A stretch of DNA of 64,000 nucleotides from JAAFJT01 sp043772905 (GCA_043772905.1 JAYVFS010000162.1:1-64000); one strand, 5' to 3'. Shown: positions 17,284-27,812, counted from the stretch's first letter. Program-made: numbers and translations. Notes: generated from the sequence alone by a model not told the origin.

Positions 17284-20200
17284 TTATAGCTTTACGAAAC
17301 GCGACCAGCTCTTTTGCTCGCCCGTTTGAACTGTGATGATGTATATACCCGACACAAGCGAAGCAATATTTATCTCACATTGCCCCCCCTCAGTATAAAT
17401 GCCCTTTTCGAGGACGATTTGTCCATTAATATTTAAAATTTGCACGTTCCTTTTAGTGCCAACAGCAACAGGCAGCGTGATTGTCAGCCTATCAGATGCA
17501 GGGTTTGGTGACACTTTTATCTCTTGATAATCTGAATTAAAAACATCTTTTAACGCCACGACACTTTGTTGATACAAACTCGCAGCAGCAGTTGGAGAGA
17601 GTGCATAATTGAAGAGTTTAACTTCGTCAATCACCCCTTTGAAGTTGTAGTCGGCGTTGTCAGGCAGCATTTGACCGATGAGAAAAGCCAAAGTTGTTGT
17701 GCGGATATTGCCCGACAAAGGTTTGTATGAAACAAGGTTGCCATTGACATAAATTGTCATAAACGAACCGTCGTAAGCAGCAGAGATATAATAAAAACTG
17801 TCAACGACAAAAGGCGTAGGCGCATCTAAATCCGCAATAGTTGTGAGTGTATTGACCGTCCAACGCAAGTTTTTATCGGGTGTGATAGAGAGTTTCCACC
17901 TGTTTTGCCAACTGCCATGCGATAATAGAAACACCTCTTTGCTCCCAAGACTCGATGCTTTGAACCAACAACTGACCGTCAAAGCATTGGTTACATTCAG
18001 AAGCGGACTATTGGCAACATTGACGTTTTGTGTGCCGCCATTGAAAAAACCTGCGCTGTTTGGTACACCATTTCTATCGGGCACAAAGGCAATACCTGAC
18101 GCAACGCCATTCAATTGATTGCCACTGATGTCATTTGTATGGTTTGTAAAAGGATAATAAGCGATGATGCTGCCAATTGTGGTATTAAAGTTCTTAACAA
18201 GCAGTGTTGTCGTTGCGGTTGCAGACAAATTCCCGTTGTCTGTTGCCTTGACATTGATGGTATAGACCCCCTCCGTATTCGGCGCTGTCCAAGTCGTTGC
18301 GCGGGTTGTGGTATTCGAGAAAGTACCGCCATTTGCTGTCCAAGTGTAGGTCAAAGGGTCGTTGTTTGGGTCGGTTGCCAAGCAAGTGAGTTGTATACTG
18401 CCGTTTGTTGCACTGTATGTCGCACTTTTTTGAATGCTTGAAATACTGGGTGCAGCATTAATTCGAGTCACAACGGTGATGTCAATCGAAGCGGTATCGC
18501 TGTTCCCTTTGGTATCTGTGGCAATGACTTGAATCGTTGAGAGCCCCTCAGTATTTGGTGCTTTTAAAGATACTGTTTTGCCATTTCCTGTAATTGTTCC
18601 TTTGGTTGCAGTCCATTTATAGGTGATTGTGCCGCCATCAGGGTCAGTTGCTGTCGCAAATACCGAAGTTGAGTCATTCACTTGTAAGAGATTTTTGGCA
18701 GCCGCCAAAGCTTTTATGCGCACAGGACGTGTATATGCGTTTGTTGTTTGACGATAATCCACAACCGTGTTATTGACCAGCATTTTATTGCGGTTATATG
18801 TGACGGTTCCACCGACAGGCGTTAAAGTCACCAAAACTGCTTGGTTTGATGGGATGTTTAAAGTCGTTGAACCCAATACATTTCTTAAGATAAAGGTCTC
18901 TGTCATCGCATCATAAACATCAACAGACGTTGTGCCGACATTGAAGGCAACAGAAGCCACGGTACTGAGGGGGTTAAACAACAAATAAGTCGGATAGGCT
19001 TTGTCATGGAAGAAGTCTGTCTTCAACAAATCCAATTTCAGGACTTTTTCGACATTCGTTTCTTCAATCAAACAACCCAAATAGCCGATGGACGACGTGC
19101 CATACAAGGCTAAATTCGTCGCAGCCCAACCACCGCCCAAAGCATCGCCCGTTGAGAACGGCGACAAGCCTTGCCATTTTTCCCGAAGGGCTTCATAAGC
19201 CACAACTTGATTTGGGTCATATATATTTGACCATGTTGCAGCATCTTGTCGGCTGCTCGGTAGAAAATTGGGGTAATATAAACGGGTCGCATTTGCCAAA
19301 TTGACCAACCATTTGCCGATGCCACGGGCAAAACGTTTGTCATAACGCACCATCGGGACGAGTGCCGCCGCTTGTTGCACACCATTGAGTTGAAAAGCAT
19401 AGTCATTGCCATTATCATTGGCTTCGCCGACCAAACCAGAGACATCAAAGCCACCCCAAGTGCCGACGATTGTGCCCCAACCGCGCAAATTGCCTTTGTC
19501 GAACGACCAATTGACCATCTTTTCGACGTTGTAAGTCGTACCCAATTCGGCATTCATCTTCGCCGCCGTGTATGTGCCATAAGGCAATTGCAATTCGTAA
19601 GAAGGATTGGTCGGATAATTGTTCAAAAACTCAATTGCCCACTCTGCGCCCTTCAAAAAGTCTTTATTTCCTGTCTTTTTATAGGCATTATACAAGAGCC
19701 ATGCATACGCTCCCGACGCTTCGGGTTCTTTTACGCCCGTTGTTAAGGGTTGCATGGTCTTAAATTTCCATGCACGGTAGTCCATATTCGGCACAGTCCA
19801 AGCCGTATCGCTTGCCCCCATCGCTCGGACGGATTCTAAGAAGCGATTGGCGATGGTTGTAAACTGACTATTTGCCTCGATGCCTGCATTTGGATAAAGG
19901 TCATACAGTTGATAAAAGAACACATTCGGCATTAAGTCATACCACCAATCGCCACCACTACTTGCGCCAGCATTGTTCAAATAAATATTCTCTCCATTGG
20001 CTTTATTGAAGAAGTCTTGCGACATCAAGAGCCAATTTTGCCCATATTGATTGCTTTTATCATTCCCCACCAAGGTTGCACCGACCAAAGACGGCAGAAC
20101 ATTTATGGCTTCGCTGCCCGACGGGCTGTTTGTGCCAACGTAAGTATGCAATTTAATCGTTTTATTTTGCGGATAATTAACGCCCGATGCGCCGATGCTT

Positions 20201-20427
20201 ATTGTCGGTAAATATTGTCCCGTCTTGGTTACATCATAGACGAAAGAGTCGTATTGACGGGCAACTTGTTTCCAATTTCGGAGGTTATAAGGGGTCGGTA
20301 GGTTCGGCATTCTTTCGATACGCGGGACGGTGACTTGACCTGATTGCCCGCGCAAATTGTTCTGTGTCGAACAATTTAGGAAGATGAAGATGAAGATGAA
20401 GATGAAAGGACGGACGATTAATGACAT
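17284..20427 (-). CDS. Secreted putative (alpha/alpha)-barrel enzyme with Ig-like, LamG and type IX sorting domains
   Basis: About 1047 residues. The start at MSLIVRPFIFIF gives a compact signal peptide; the open frame continues six codons further to 20445. Residues about 35-590 are colinear with the lipoprotein at 8233-9963 (family not recognised). Then come two Ig/PKD-like repeats, each with a DPDGGTITYKWTATKG- or DPNNDPLTYTWTANGG-type block, a LamG domain (about 785-960) and a type IX sorting domain (VSPNPASDRLTITLP ... GIYIITVQTGEQKSW). The architecture is that of a secreted polysaccharide-degrading enzyme with binding modules, directly downstream of SusD and SusC in the same orientation. 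The catalytic call is inference from context and fold-like pattern. The 11-base word occurs at 17386, 18544 and 18962, with a near copy at 18268. Confidence 0.6.
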   Translation of the reverse strand: MSLIVRPFIFIFIFIFLNCSTQNNLRGQSGQVTVPRIERMPNLPTPYNLRNWKQVARQYDSFVYDVTKTGQYLPTISIGASGVNYPQNKTIKLHTYVGTNSPSGSEAINVLPSLVGATLVGNDKSNQYGQNWLLMSQDFFNKANGENIYLNNAGASSGGDWWYDLMPNVFFYQLYDLYPNAGIEANSQFTTIANRFLESVRAMGASDTAWTVPNMDYRAWKFKTMQPLTTGVKEPEASGAYAWLLYNAYKKTGNKDFLKGAEWAIEFLNNYPTNPSYELQLPYGTYTAAKMNAELGTTYNVEKMVNWSFDKGNLRGWGTIVGTWGGFDVSGLVGEANDNGNDYAFQLNGVQQAAALVPMVRYDKRFARGIGKWLVNLANATRLYYPNFLPSSRQDAATWSNIYDPNQVVAYEALREKWQGLSPFSTGDALGGGWAATNLALYGTSSIGYLGCLIEETNVEKVLKLDLLKTDFFHDKAYPTYLLFNPLSTVASVAFNVGTTSVDVYDAMTETFILRNVLGSTTLNIPSNQAVLVTLTPVGGTVTYNRNKMLVNNTVVDYRQTTNAYTRPVRIKALAAAKNLLQVNDSTSVFATATDPDGGTITYKWTATKGTITGNGKTVSLKAPNTEGLSTIQVIATDTKGNSDTASIDITVVTRINAAPSISSIQKSATYSATNGSIQLTCLATDPNNDPLTYTWTANGGTFSNTTTRATTWTAPNTEGVYTINVKATDNGNLSATATTTLLVKNFNTTIGSIIAYYPFTNHTNDISGNQLNGVASGIAFVPDRNGVPNSAGFFNGGTQNVNVANSPLLNVTNALTVSCWFKASSLGSKEVFLLSHGSWQNRWKLSITPDKNLRWTVNTLTTIADLDAPTPFVVDSFYYISAAYDGSFMTIYVNGNLVSYKPLSGNIRTTTLAFLIGQMLPDNADYNFKGVIDEVKLFNYALSPTAAASLYQQSVVALKDVFNSDYQEIKVSPNPASDRLTITLPVAVGTKRNVQILNINGQIVLEKGIYTEGGQCEINIASLVSGIYIITVQTGEQKSWSRFVKL

Positions 20428-20440
20428 ACTATTTTTTTTT

Positions 20441-20511
20441 AACACATAGGTTATAGTTTTACAATTATTTATTAAAAACTATGTGCCCTATGTATATATG
20501 TGTTTCAATTA
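20441..20511. repeat. Imperfect inverted repeat related to 11609-11687
   Basis: AACACATAGG... at 20441 pairs loosely with ...ATATGTGTTT at about 20502-20511. The wording (AACACATAG, CTATGTG) is shared with the perfect repeat at 11609-11687. It sits between SusD and the secreted enzyme gene. Confidence 0.5.
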
Positions 20512-20518
20512 ATTATTT

Positions 20519-21958
20519 TCAATAATTCGGATTCTGCACCAAGCTCGGATTCAAGTCCATTTCTATCTGTGGTAAAGGGAAAACCTCATGTTTCCCGACC
20601 TTAAATTCAGGCATCTTTTGGGCAGCAATGCCCCAACGCACCAAATCAAAGAAGCGGTGCATCTCAAAACCCAATTCTACCTCTCTTTCATGGCGAATCG
20701 CTTCCATCATCGTTGTTTTATTGGTTGTTATGATGCGTGGCAAAGCGGTTGCAGGGTTTGCTGCTTGCAAACGGGCGCGCGCACGAACAACTTCCAACGG
20801 AATGCCCCCCTCAGTAACTCGACCCAATTCGGTCAAAGCTTCGGCTTCCCACAATAAAACTTCGGCGTAACGGATGGCGGTATAATTGATGTCGCCGTCT
20901 GCCTTTTGTGTGGCAGTGCTGTCGGCTTGTAGGTATTTTCGTGGACTGTAACGAGTCGAAGAGAAAGAGTTTTTATAGACTGCGCCAAAATAATCCTCGT
21001 TATTACTCGCTACGGTGAACTTGCGGCGCGCATCATCCGCTTCAAAGGCTTTGACAAACGTATCAGTGGCTTCGCAAAAGCCATATCCCCCAACAATTTT
21101 CTTGGAAGTCCACCATTGATTTAAGGAATTGCCGACACCGAGTTCGAGGTTGGTGTGTTGTATTTCCCAAACAGACTCTTTGTTGTTCTGTGTGTTCTTT
21201 TTGAAGTTGTCCGAGTAGTCGGGCATCAAGCCATAGATGTTTAAGGCTTTGACTTTTCCGACATATTCAACGGATTTCTCCCAGTTCTTTTGATACAATG
21301 ATACTTTTGCTGCCAAAGCTAAGGCTGCGCCTTTTGTTGCACGACCGACATCAGCGGCTGCATACTGAGGGGGTAGCAAATCAGCCGCTTTGTCTAAGTC
21401 AATGAGCAATTGTTTGTAAATATCAGCTTTGGGCGTGCGCGGTGCTTTCAATTTATCGGGTGCAATGATGGTGATGAACAACGGCACATCGCCAAACACT
21501 TGCGTCAAGTTGAAATAATAGTAAGACCGCAAAAACAAAGCCTCGCCCGTGACGCGGTTTTGCGTCGTTTTATCAAAAGTAATGTTCTGAATTCTGTCCA
21601 AAACGAGGTTGCATTGGATGATACCACTGAATTGTAGCTTCCAAAAGCTGTTAATTTCGTCGGTACGTGGGGTGTGCGTTAAGGCATCGAGTTCCACAAG
21701 CCCTGCCCGTGAACCATCGCCGCCCGTAATCGCTTCATCGCTCGCCAAAGTGCCGAAAGCCCAATAGAAATTGTTGTTGCCATTGCTAAATGTCAACGGT
21801 TTGTACGCGGCATTGACGGCTTGAATCGCATCATCCTGTGTTTGGAAAAAAGAACCCGCGTCTAAGGTGGCGATAGGTTCTTTGTCCAGAAAACCTTTGC
21901 ACCCTGTGAGGAGGAGGATAGCTGCTAAGAGCATGTATGTGGTTACTTTGCTTATCAT
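20519..21958 (-). CDS. SusD/RagB-family outer-membrane lipoprotein
   Basis: A 479-residue SusD-type glycan-binding lipoprotein. The start at MISKVTTYMLLAAILLL is chosen because it gives a lipoprotein signal with lipobox LLLTGC, while the 27 codons before it lie in an intergenic palindromic repeat. The N-terminal DKEPIATLD, TPR-like helices (EALFLRSYYYFNLTQVFGDV; KGAALALAAKVSLYQ) and the C-terminal MHRFFDLVRWG block and NPSLVQNPNY ending are family hallmarks. It forms the lid of the transporter encoded by the adjacent SusC. The 11-base word is at 20807 and 21362. Confidence 0.92.
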   Translation of the reverse strand: MISKVTTYMLLAAILLLTGCKGFLDKEPIATLDAGSFFQTQDDAIQAVNAAYKPLTFSNGNNNFYWAFGTLASDEAITGGDGSRAGLVELDALTHTPRTDEINSFWKLQFSGIIQCNLVLDRIQNITFDKTTQNRVTGEALFLRSYYYFNLTQVFGDVPLFITIIAPDKLKAPRTPKADIYKQLLIDLDKAADLLPPQYAAADVGRATKGAALALAAKVSLYQKNWEKSVEYVGKVKALNIYGLMPDYSDNFKKNTQNNKESVWEIQHTNLELGVGNSLNQWWTSKKIVGGYGFCEATDTFVKAFEADDARRKFTVASNNEDYFGAVYKNSFSSTRYSPRKYLQADSTATQKADGDINYTAIRYAEVLLWEAEALTELGRVTEGGIPLEVVRARARLQAANPATALPRIITTNKTTMMEAIRHEREVELGFEMHRFFDLVRWGIAAQKMPEFKVGKHEVFPLPQIEMDLNPSLVQNPNY

Positions 21959-21970
21959 TTCATCTATAAT

Positions 21971-22082
21971 TATAATAGGGTTACACCCTATTCTATTAGA
22001 TATCGCCCTTTCAGGGCTTTTAAATGTAAAAAATCTCAAGCCCTGAAAGGGCGGTATGCGTTAGAATAGGGTATCGCCCTAT
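21971..22082. repeat. Nested inverted repeat with GCCCTTTCAGGGC hairpins
   Basis: Left arm about 21981-22020 and right arm about 22031-22070 pair, and each contains its own small palindrome (GCCCTTTCAGGGC; GCCCTGAAAGGGC). The plan resembles the element at 9996, 17068 and 49522, but the sequence differs. It lies in the 158-base SusC-SusD gap and could set the SusC:SusD expression ratio. Confidence 0.75.
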
Positions 22083-22116
22083 GAATAGACAATGACAATT
22101 TTGAATATGTGTTAAA

Positions 22117-25100
22117 TCAAAAATCCAGCTTCAATCCCGCTATAAATGTGCGCGGTGCAGGGACTGTTCCCCAATCAATCCCCACAGCCAAATCAGAGGA
22201 CAGCCCTAAACCACGTGTATCGTTTGTATTCGCTTGAATTTCGGGGTCTAAACCTGGGTAGCGTGTCCATGTGAAGGCGTTTTGAGCCGTGACATAGACC
22301 CTTAATCCTTCAATACCTTTCCATTTAATCACATTTTTGAGGTTATAACCCAACGTGACGTTCCGAATGCGGATATAAGAGCCGTCTTCCAACCAACGGG
22401 TAGAGGAACGGCGGTTGCCATTGCGGTCATCGAGACTGACTTTCGGAATGTCGGTATTTGTGTTGCTCGGTGTCCAACGGTCGAGTATCTTTTCGTAGGA
22501 ATTGAAACCGCGCGATTGGGTTTCATAAGCGAAATTGCCAAAAAGGAAATAGACATCGTTGCCTTGAATGCCTTGGGCGAGCATCGAAAAGTCGAAATTG
22601 CGCCAAGTGAAACTGGCATTCACGCCATAAGTGAACTTCGGAAACGGGCTGCCCGAGTGTTGGCGGTCTTTGTCGTCAATTTTATTATCGCCATTCAAGT
22701 CGGCAAATTGGATGTCGCCAGGTCGGGTGTCAAGGGTTTGGAAAGGGCTTTTGTCAATCTCTGCTTGGGTTTGAAAGATGCCCAATTTTTGCCATAAATA
22801 GAAAGAACCAATCGGATAGCCGACTTCTGTACGTGTCAAAGGACCGTCAGACAAGCCAAAACCGCCCAAAATGGGTTCGCCACCTGCGATAGAGAGGACT
22901 TTATTCTGCAAGGCAGAGATGTTTGCACCTATATTATAGGTGAAGTCTTTGAATTTGTTTTTATAAATCAAACCCAATTCCACGCCTTTGTTTTCAACAG
23001 AACCCGCATTGACGTAAGGCGGCAATTCCGAGCCACCCGCTTGCGGTACAGGGACGCGCACGAGTATGTCTTTTGAGGTTTTATTGAAAATATCGGCGAC
23101 GAGCGACAAACGGTCTTTCCAAAGACTCATATCCACGCCGAGATTGGTCTGTGTCGTTGTTTCCCAACGAACATTGCTGTTGCCTGTTTCGACAATCGTC
23201 GCGCCTGTCGCCAATTGACCGCCGAAAGAATAGACCTGTTGCCCCGTTTGAACCAAAGAACTGAACGGATAAATGCCAATATCTTGATTGCCCAACTGCC
23301 CCCAACTCGCTCTGAGTTTAAGACTCGACAAAACAGGCGAATTTTTGAAAAAAGCCTCGTTGCCAATGTTCCAAGCCGCTGATACTGAGGGGAAGGTGCC
23401 CCAACGATTGTTCGGTCCGAAGCGGGAAGACCCGTCGCGGCGGACAGATGCGCTCAATACATAACGAGTGTCATAAGAATAACCTGCTTGTGCGAAATAA
23501 GACAGCAAAGACCATTCGGTGGCTATGCCCGACGCATTGACATTACCCAATTCGGCGGGCAAACTGCCGTTGATATAGCGGAAAAGTGCGTCGGTACGGC
23601 GGAAATTATTAGCAGATGCGCCCAAATAATCGGTGCGGTTTTGAATCGCTTCCGTACCAATCAGCGCAGAAACATGGTTTTTGCCGAAATTGCGGGTAAA
23701 GTCCGCCGTATTGTTCCAGATAAGGGTTTGATTGAAAACACGTCCTTCGTTGAGTGACGTTGGGCTGTAAATGGCTGCCGACAAACGCTCTTTAAACAGC
23801 TTTTCATTCTCAAATAAGAAGTCGCCGCCAAGACTTGTTCGCAATTTTAAGCCGTCAAATGGGCTGATTTCGGCATATATATTGCCAAAAACACGGTATC
23901 TTTTGATTGTCCAATCTGTATTTTTAATAAAAACAAGCGGATTAGCATTGCCATCGCCAAACAATGTCGGGTCTCCGAGTTCAGAAGTTACATTGACGTA
24001 ACTGCCATCTTTATGATAAACAGGCACAATCGGCGCAGTTATCAAAGCATACCGAATACCACTCGGTTGATTGCCGCCGCCAAAACCATCGCCCGAAGAA
24101 CCGATGACTTTGCGGTTGGTATGCGAGAAAGAAAAGTTGTTGCCAATCTTAAACCGCTTGCCACCGACTTCGCCATTGAAACGGAGTTGGTATTTGTCAA
24201 AACTTTGCCCTGTAAAGATGCCGTCTTGTGTCTGATATTCACCCGACAAGTAGAAATTACCGTTTTCACTGCCGCCCATACCCGCAAAAGAGTAATGTTG
24301 AATCGGTGCCGTGCGAAAAACTTTACTCAACCAATCGTTATCAGGCAAAGTATCTAAGATTTTTGGATCGTATGCTTTGATTTGCCGTGAAGGCGTGCGC
24401 AAAGCATTGGCGTTTGTAATTGCTTCGTTGCGAATGGTCAAGTAGTCTTTAGCATTCAGCAGTTTTGGTAGGTTGACTGCTTTCTGAATACCTGTATAAG
24501 CATCGAAAGTGAAGCGTGGTTTGCCTGTTTTACCCCTTTTTGTGGTGATAACGACGACACCATTGGCAGCACGAGAGCCATAAATGGCAGCCGCTGCCCC
24601 ATCTTTCAAGACTTCAATAGACTCAACATCTGAAACAGAGAACATATTAATATTGCCCGTCGTTGGTACACCGTCCACAATAAAAAGTGGATTGTTATTG
24701 CCCAAAGTGCCTGCGCCCCGAATCCGCACTGCTATATCATCGCCTGGCGCACCCGTCACTTGCGTCACCATAACGCCTGGTGCTTGCCCTTGTAAGGCTT
24801 GGTCAACGCCCAAAACGACGAGTTTTTCGATGTCTTTCGACTTAATAGAAGCGATTGCGGCAGACACATCGGAGCGAATCTCTTTGCGATAACCCGTTAC
24901 GACCACATCTTTCAAAAGTGCGTCGCTGGGCGACATCGCTATGCTGAATGTCGTTTTGTTTTCGACAGGTATTTCTAAATTATCTAAACCAATGTAGGAG
25001 AATACCAATATTGCCGTCGGCGAAGAAACGTCTAATCTAAACACCCCCTCAGTATTTGTGAGCGTTCCGTTCTGCGTGCCTTTTTCTAAGACCGTTGCGC

Positions 25101-25284
25101 CAATAATCGGTTGTTGGTCTTCAGAAGAAATGACAACGCCTGATACGGGATGTTTTTGAGCATACATGCCCGGTGCAAAGACCATAAAAAAGGACAGAAC
25201 AAGCCACGACTTGAAGGTAGAGCGACAAAAATTAGTCGGTAAAAAAGAGCTTTGTAGTGAATTTAGACCCATATTCAACATCAT
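22117..25284 (-). CDS. SusC/RagA-family TonB-dependent transporter
   Basis: A 1055-residue outer-membrane transporter. After the signal peptide come a CarboxypepD-like domain (PVSGVVISSEDQQPIIGATV), the TonB box region and plug (VVVTGYRKEIRSDVSAAI; IRGAGTLGNNNPLFIVDGVP; GAAAAIYGSRAANGVVVITT), and a long 22-strand barrel ending YPGLDPEIQANTNDTRG ... FIAGLKLDF. There is no N-terminal STN signalling domain, so it is not expected to signal to an anti-sigma factor; the divergent AraC gene is the likely regulator. It is the first gene of the minus-strand locus. The 11-base word is at 23382 (encoding the conserved FPSVSAAWN segment) and at 25045. Confidence 0.93.
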   Translation of the reverse strand: MMLNMGLNSLQSSFLPTNFCRSTFKSWLVLSFFMVFAPGMYAQKHPVSGVVISSEDQQPIIGATVLEKGTQNGTLTNTEGVFRLDVSSPTAILVFSYIGLDNLEIPVENKTTFSIAMSPSDALLKDVVVTGYRKEIRSDVSAAIASIKSKDIEKLVVLGVDQALQGQAPGVMVTQVTGAPGDDIAVRIRGAGTLGNNNPLFIVDGVPTTGNINMFSVSDVESIEVLKDGAAAAIYGSRAANGVVVITTKRGKTGKPRFTFDAYTGIQKAVNLPKLLNAKDYLTIRNEAITNANALRTPSRQIKAYDPKILDTLPDNDWLSKVFRTAPIQHYSFAGMGGSENGNFYLSGEYQTQDGIFTGQSFDKYQLRFNGEVGGKRFKIGNNFSFSHTNRKVIGSSGDGFGGGNQPSGIRYALITAPIVPVYHKDGSYVNVTSELGDPTLFGDGNANPLVFIKNTDWTIKRYRVFGNIYAEISPFDGLKLRTSLGGDFLFENEKLFKERLSAAIYSPTSLNEGRVFNQTLIWNNTADFTRNFGKNHVSALIGTEAIQNRTDYLGASANNFRRTDALFRYINGSLPAELGNVNASGIATEWSLLSYFAQAGYSYDTRYVLSASVRRDGSSRFGPNNRWGTFPSVSAAWNIGNEAFFKNSPVLSSLKLRASWGQLGNQDIGIYPFSSLVQTGQQVYSFGGQLATGATIVETGNSNVRWETTTQTNLGVDMSLWKDRLSLVADIFNKTSKDILVRVPVPQAGGSELPPYVNAGSVENKGVELGLIYKNKFKDFTYNIGANISALQNKVLSIAGGEPILGGFGLSDGPLTRTEVGYPIGSFYLWQKLGIFQTQAEIDKSPFQTLDTRPGDIQFADLNGDNKIDDKDRQHSGSPFPKFTYGVNASFTWRNFDFSMLAQGIQGNDVYFLFGNFAYETQSRGFNSYEKILDRWTPSNTNTDIPKVSLDDRNGNRRSSTRWLEDGSYIRIRNVTLGYNLKNVIKWKGIEGLRVYVTAQNAFTWTRYPGLDPEIQANTNDTRGLGLSSDLAVGIDWGTVPAPRTFIAGLKLDF

Positions 25285-25358
25285 TTTGATTAGTCATACA
25301 AAAGTCTATACTTTAAAAGTCGCTTCTTGATACTATTAAGCGATAATATAGTACTTTT
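25285..25358. promoter_or_regulatory. Divergent promoter region between susC and the AraC gene
   Basis: A 74-base AT-rich gap between divergently transcribed genes. It includes a short palindromic stretch (ATACTTTTATG versus CATACAAAAGTCTAT are near mirror images at its two ends). It is the likely binding region for the AraC protein. No clean TAnnTTTG was found. Confidence 0.35.
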
Positions 25359-26405
25359 ATGAAAACTATTCTTTTTCCCGAATGTGTTATGGAATTAACC
25401 AAGGTAAAACATATAAAATTCTTTAAAATGGACATTTATCAAGAGATTACACCGCTTAAAGTACCCGATGTTTTTGTCATATTAGATTCATCTAATAATG
25501 GATTTGACTATCCTATTCACAATCACCCTGAATATGAGTTGAACCTTATAATCGGTATGTCTGGTACACGTATTGTTGGTGACTCTACCGAACGCTATAC
25601 TGATTGCGATTTGGTATTGCTCGGACCTTATCTCTACCACAAATGGGACGGTGACATGGAACTACAAAACACTGGGCAACCTTACCGCGTCATTACGATA
25701 CAGTTTGCTATGGGTTTGTTGAGCGGTCCCTTTTTTCAGAAAGAACAACTCTATAAAATCCGAAAACTCATGGAGGACTCGAGTAAAGGGATTCGGTTTT
25801 ATGGAAAAACCTTTGACGAAGCTATGCTTTTGATGGTGCAGTTGACTGAAGACAGGGGTTTTTTGAATGTCATTGAATTTTTACAACTCCTCAACTTGCT
25901 TTCAGAGTCGCCCGAAGCCAGTTTTTTGTCGAGCGAAGGGTTTTCATCTAAAGTATTGAGTGCGCACAGTAACCGAATTCAGATGGCATATAGTTATATT
26001 TTGAAAAATTATGCTCGAACCGACCTGAAAATAGGCGATGTAGCGACTTTGGTTAATATGACGGATTCAGCATTCAGCCATTTTTTCCAAAAATATGCTT
26101 TCCGAAGTTTCACCCAATTCTTAGTAGATGTTCGGATTGGTCATGCGTGCAAGTTGTTGATAGATACAGACGAAACGATCGGACAAGTTTGTTATGCATC
26201 TGGCTTCAATAATTTATCAAACTTCAATAGGCTTTTTAAAAAATACCGCAACGCCACACCCGTTGCGTTTCGCCGTCGCCACACCGAGAAAAATGCCTTT
26301 GATTGGACACATCAAGTTACGCCGTGGCAGTTTTTACCCTCTAAAAACACGATTCAAACACCTGTACAGCCTAAATCTTATGCGACACGGTTGGTGCATG
26401 TGTAA
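25359..26405 (+). CDS. AraC-family transcriptional regulator
   Basis: Up to 348 residues. The N-terminal part is a cupin-like ligand domain (YPIHNHPEYELNLIIG; DLVLLGPYLYHKW). The C-terminal 100 residues hold two helix-turn-helix motifs (LKIGDVATLVNMTDSAFSHF and QVCYASGFNNLSNFNRLF) of the AraC/XylS type. In-frame ATGs at 25389 and 25428 are alternative starts, and the later one begins right at the cupin. It is divergent from susC with a short shared promoter region, so it probably controls the minus-strand polysaccharide locus in response to a sugar. Confidence 0.88.
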   Translation: MKTILFPECVMELTKVKHIKFFKMDIYQEITPLKVPDVFVILDSSNNGFDYPIHNHPEYELNLIIGMSGTRIVGDSTERYTDCDLVLLGPYLYHKWDGDMELQNTGQPYRVITIQFAMGLLSGPFFQKEQLYKIRKLMEDSSKGIRFYGKTFDEAMLLMVQLTEDRGFLNVIEFLQLLNLLSESPEASFLSSEGFSSKVLSAHSNRIQMAYSYILKNYARTDLKIGDVATLVNMTDSAFSHFFQKYAFRSFTQFLVDVRIGHACKLLIDTDETIGQVCYASGFNNLSNFNRLFKKYRNATPVAFRRRHTEKNAFDWTHQVTPWQFLPSKNTIQTPVQPKSYATRLVHV

Positions 26406-26464
26406 ATATAAGTGCCTATTAACTTGTAATTATTAAATTGTTCCTAAGTTATTGATAATCAATT

Positions 26465-27600
26465 TTATAGTACCAAAAAAGATTGCAAAATGTAAAAGAA
26501 GTCCTCGTCCCTAATAAGGGTTCTTTGAATCGTAATAAATCCGAATTTATCAAATTGCTTAAACGTCTTTCTAATAAATTTGACTAATTTTTGAGCATGG
26601 AAAGCGACGAAAGCAAATCTCAATAATTTAATATGAAACTCGTTTTTTGTTTTTACACGGGCTTCTTGAATTTTTAATACATGTTTGAGTAATTTGAAAA
26701 ATTGCTCTATATAAGTTCTTTGAAACCAATGTCTTCTAAGCGTTTTAGCAAATACTGATTTCTCTGTTGAGTAAATAATACTTACTTTTTTTGAGCCATT
26801 AAGCCTAAAAGCCAAAAGTGTGACTTCTCTATTTTGGGCGCAATAAGTGGCTTTAAAACGATGAATAAAAGGTGTTTTTTTCTTTTTTGGGTAAATCGGT
26901 TTGCTCGATTTCATGTTTTTTTTCGGCTATAAGAAATACATTTTTTATCCAGTCTTCTAAATTTGTGTGTGTCACGCTGCCATTTTTGTTATGGATATCA
27001 AAAAGATGTGATTTCTTAGGCACACTTACTATACATCAATTCATTTACCGAGCAGGTATCTGAAAGAGCCACATCGCTATATCCGTTATCACAACTAAAA
27101 TGCAATTTGGGTATCAAAATGCCTTTATTTTTAGCTTTTTTAACAAATGACCCCCATTTTTCAACTAATTTTTGTGCTCCTGTGTTGCCTTTTCTTCTTT
27201 TGATTTTGCCTTTTTTGCATAATCAAAATATAATGAATAAACAACGCCATCAATACTTAAAGCGAAAGTGACTACTTTAAATCCATACACCGATGCCCTA
27301 AATTGTCCACTAAAAAATTTACCCAAACAATCTTCAAAGTCTTTTGACCAGTCTTGATTGTTATGCCATTGTTTAAAAATACTATCATCAAGTAATGCTG
27401 TTACTAATTCCCGTGACCAACAACCTGTCCAAGAAAAAGATGTTCAATAATTTCTTTAATTCTTGTCCTTCTTGTTCAGTGAATGAAACTTCTTCTAGCT
27501 CGTTTTTTACAACTTCAAATATATTTAGACTGTCTTGATAACAGCCTCTAAAATATTTTTTTACTCTTGGACATACAACTTGACGAAAGTTTTTTTAGCA
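26465..27600 (-). pseudogene. Decayed IS4-like transposase
   Basis: On the minus strand, several frames joined together read as one DDE transposase. The 5' part (about 27600-27400) reads FRQVVCPRVKKYFRGCYQDS. After a frameshift comes LLDDSIFKQWHNNQDW and SVYGFKVVTFALSIDG (first catalytic Asp), then CDNGYSDVALSD. The last intact frame (26465-26914, 149 codons) holds YIEQFFKLLKHVLKIQEARV, the catalytic Glu region of IS4-type enzymes. At least three frameshifts or stops break it. I could not define terminal inverted repeats or target duplications. It occupies most of the 1.5-kb gap between the AraC gene and the next operon. Confidence 0.75.
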
Positions 27601-27812
27601 TTGTTTCTTATTTCATTGTGAACGTTTGTATTATTTTTCAAACACAAACATAGCCTTTTGCAATGAATTTAGGTCGCAGTGCTTTTATTTTCAAACTATT
27701 GCGACTTTTTAATAATTACAATTTAAAGGTAAATGATTAAAATAAATGTACTTTTATGAATTATAAAACATTGTTAGTCAATGTCTTAAAAATTCATTAT
27801 TTCAAAAATAAA

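Noticed and set aside
26872..27063. 63-codon plus-strand frame in the transposase region
   Set aside because: It is the antisense of the decayed transposase.
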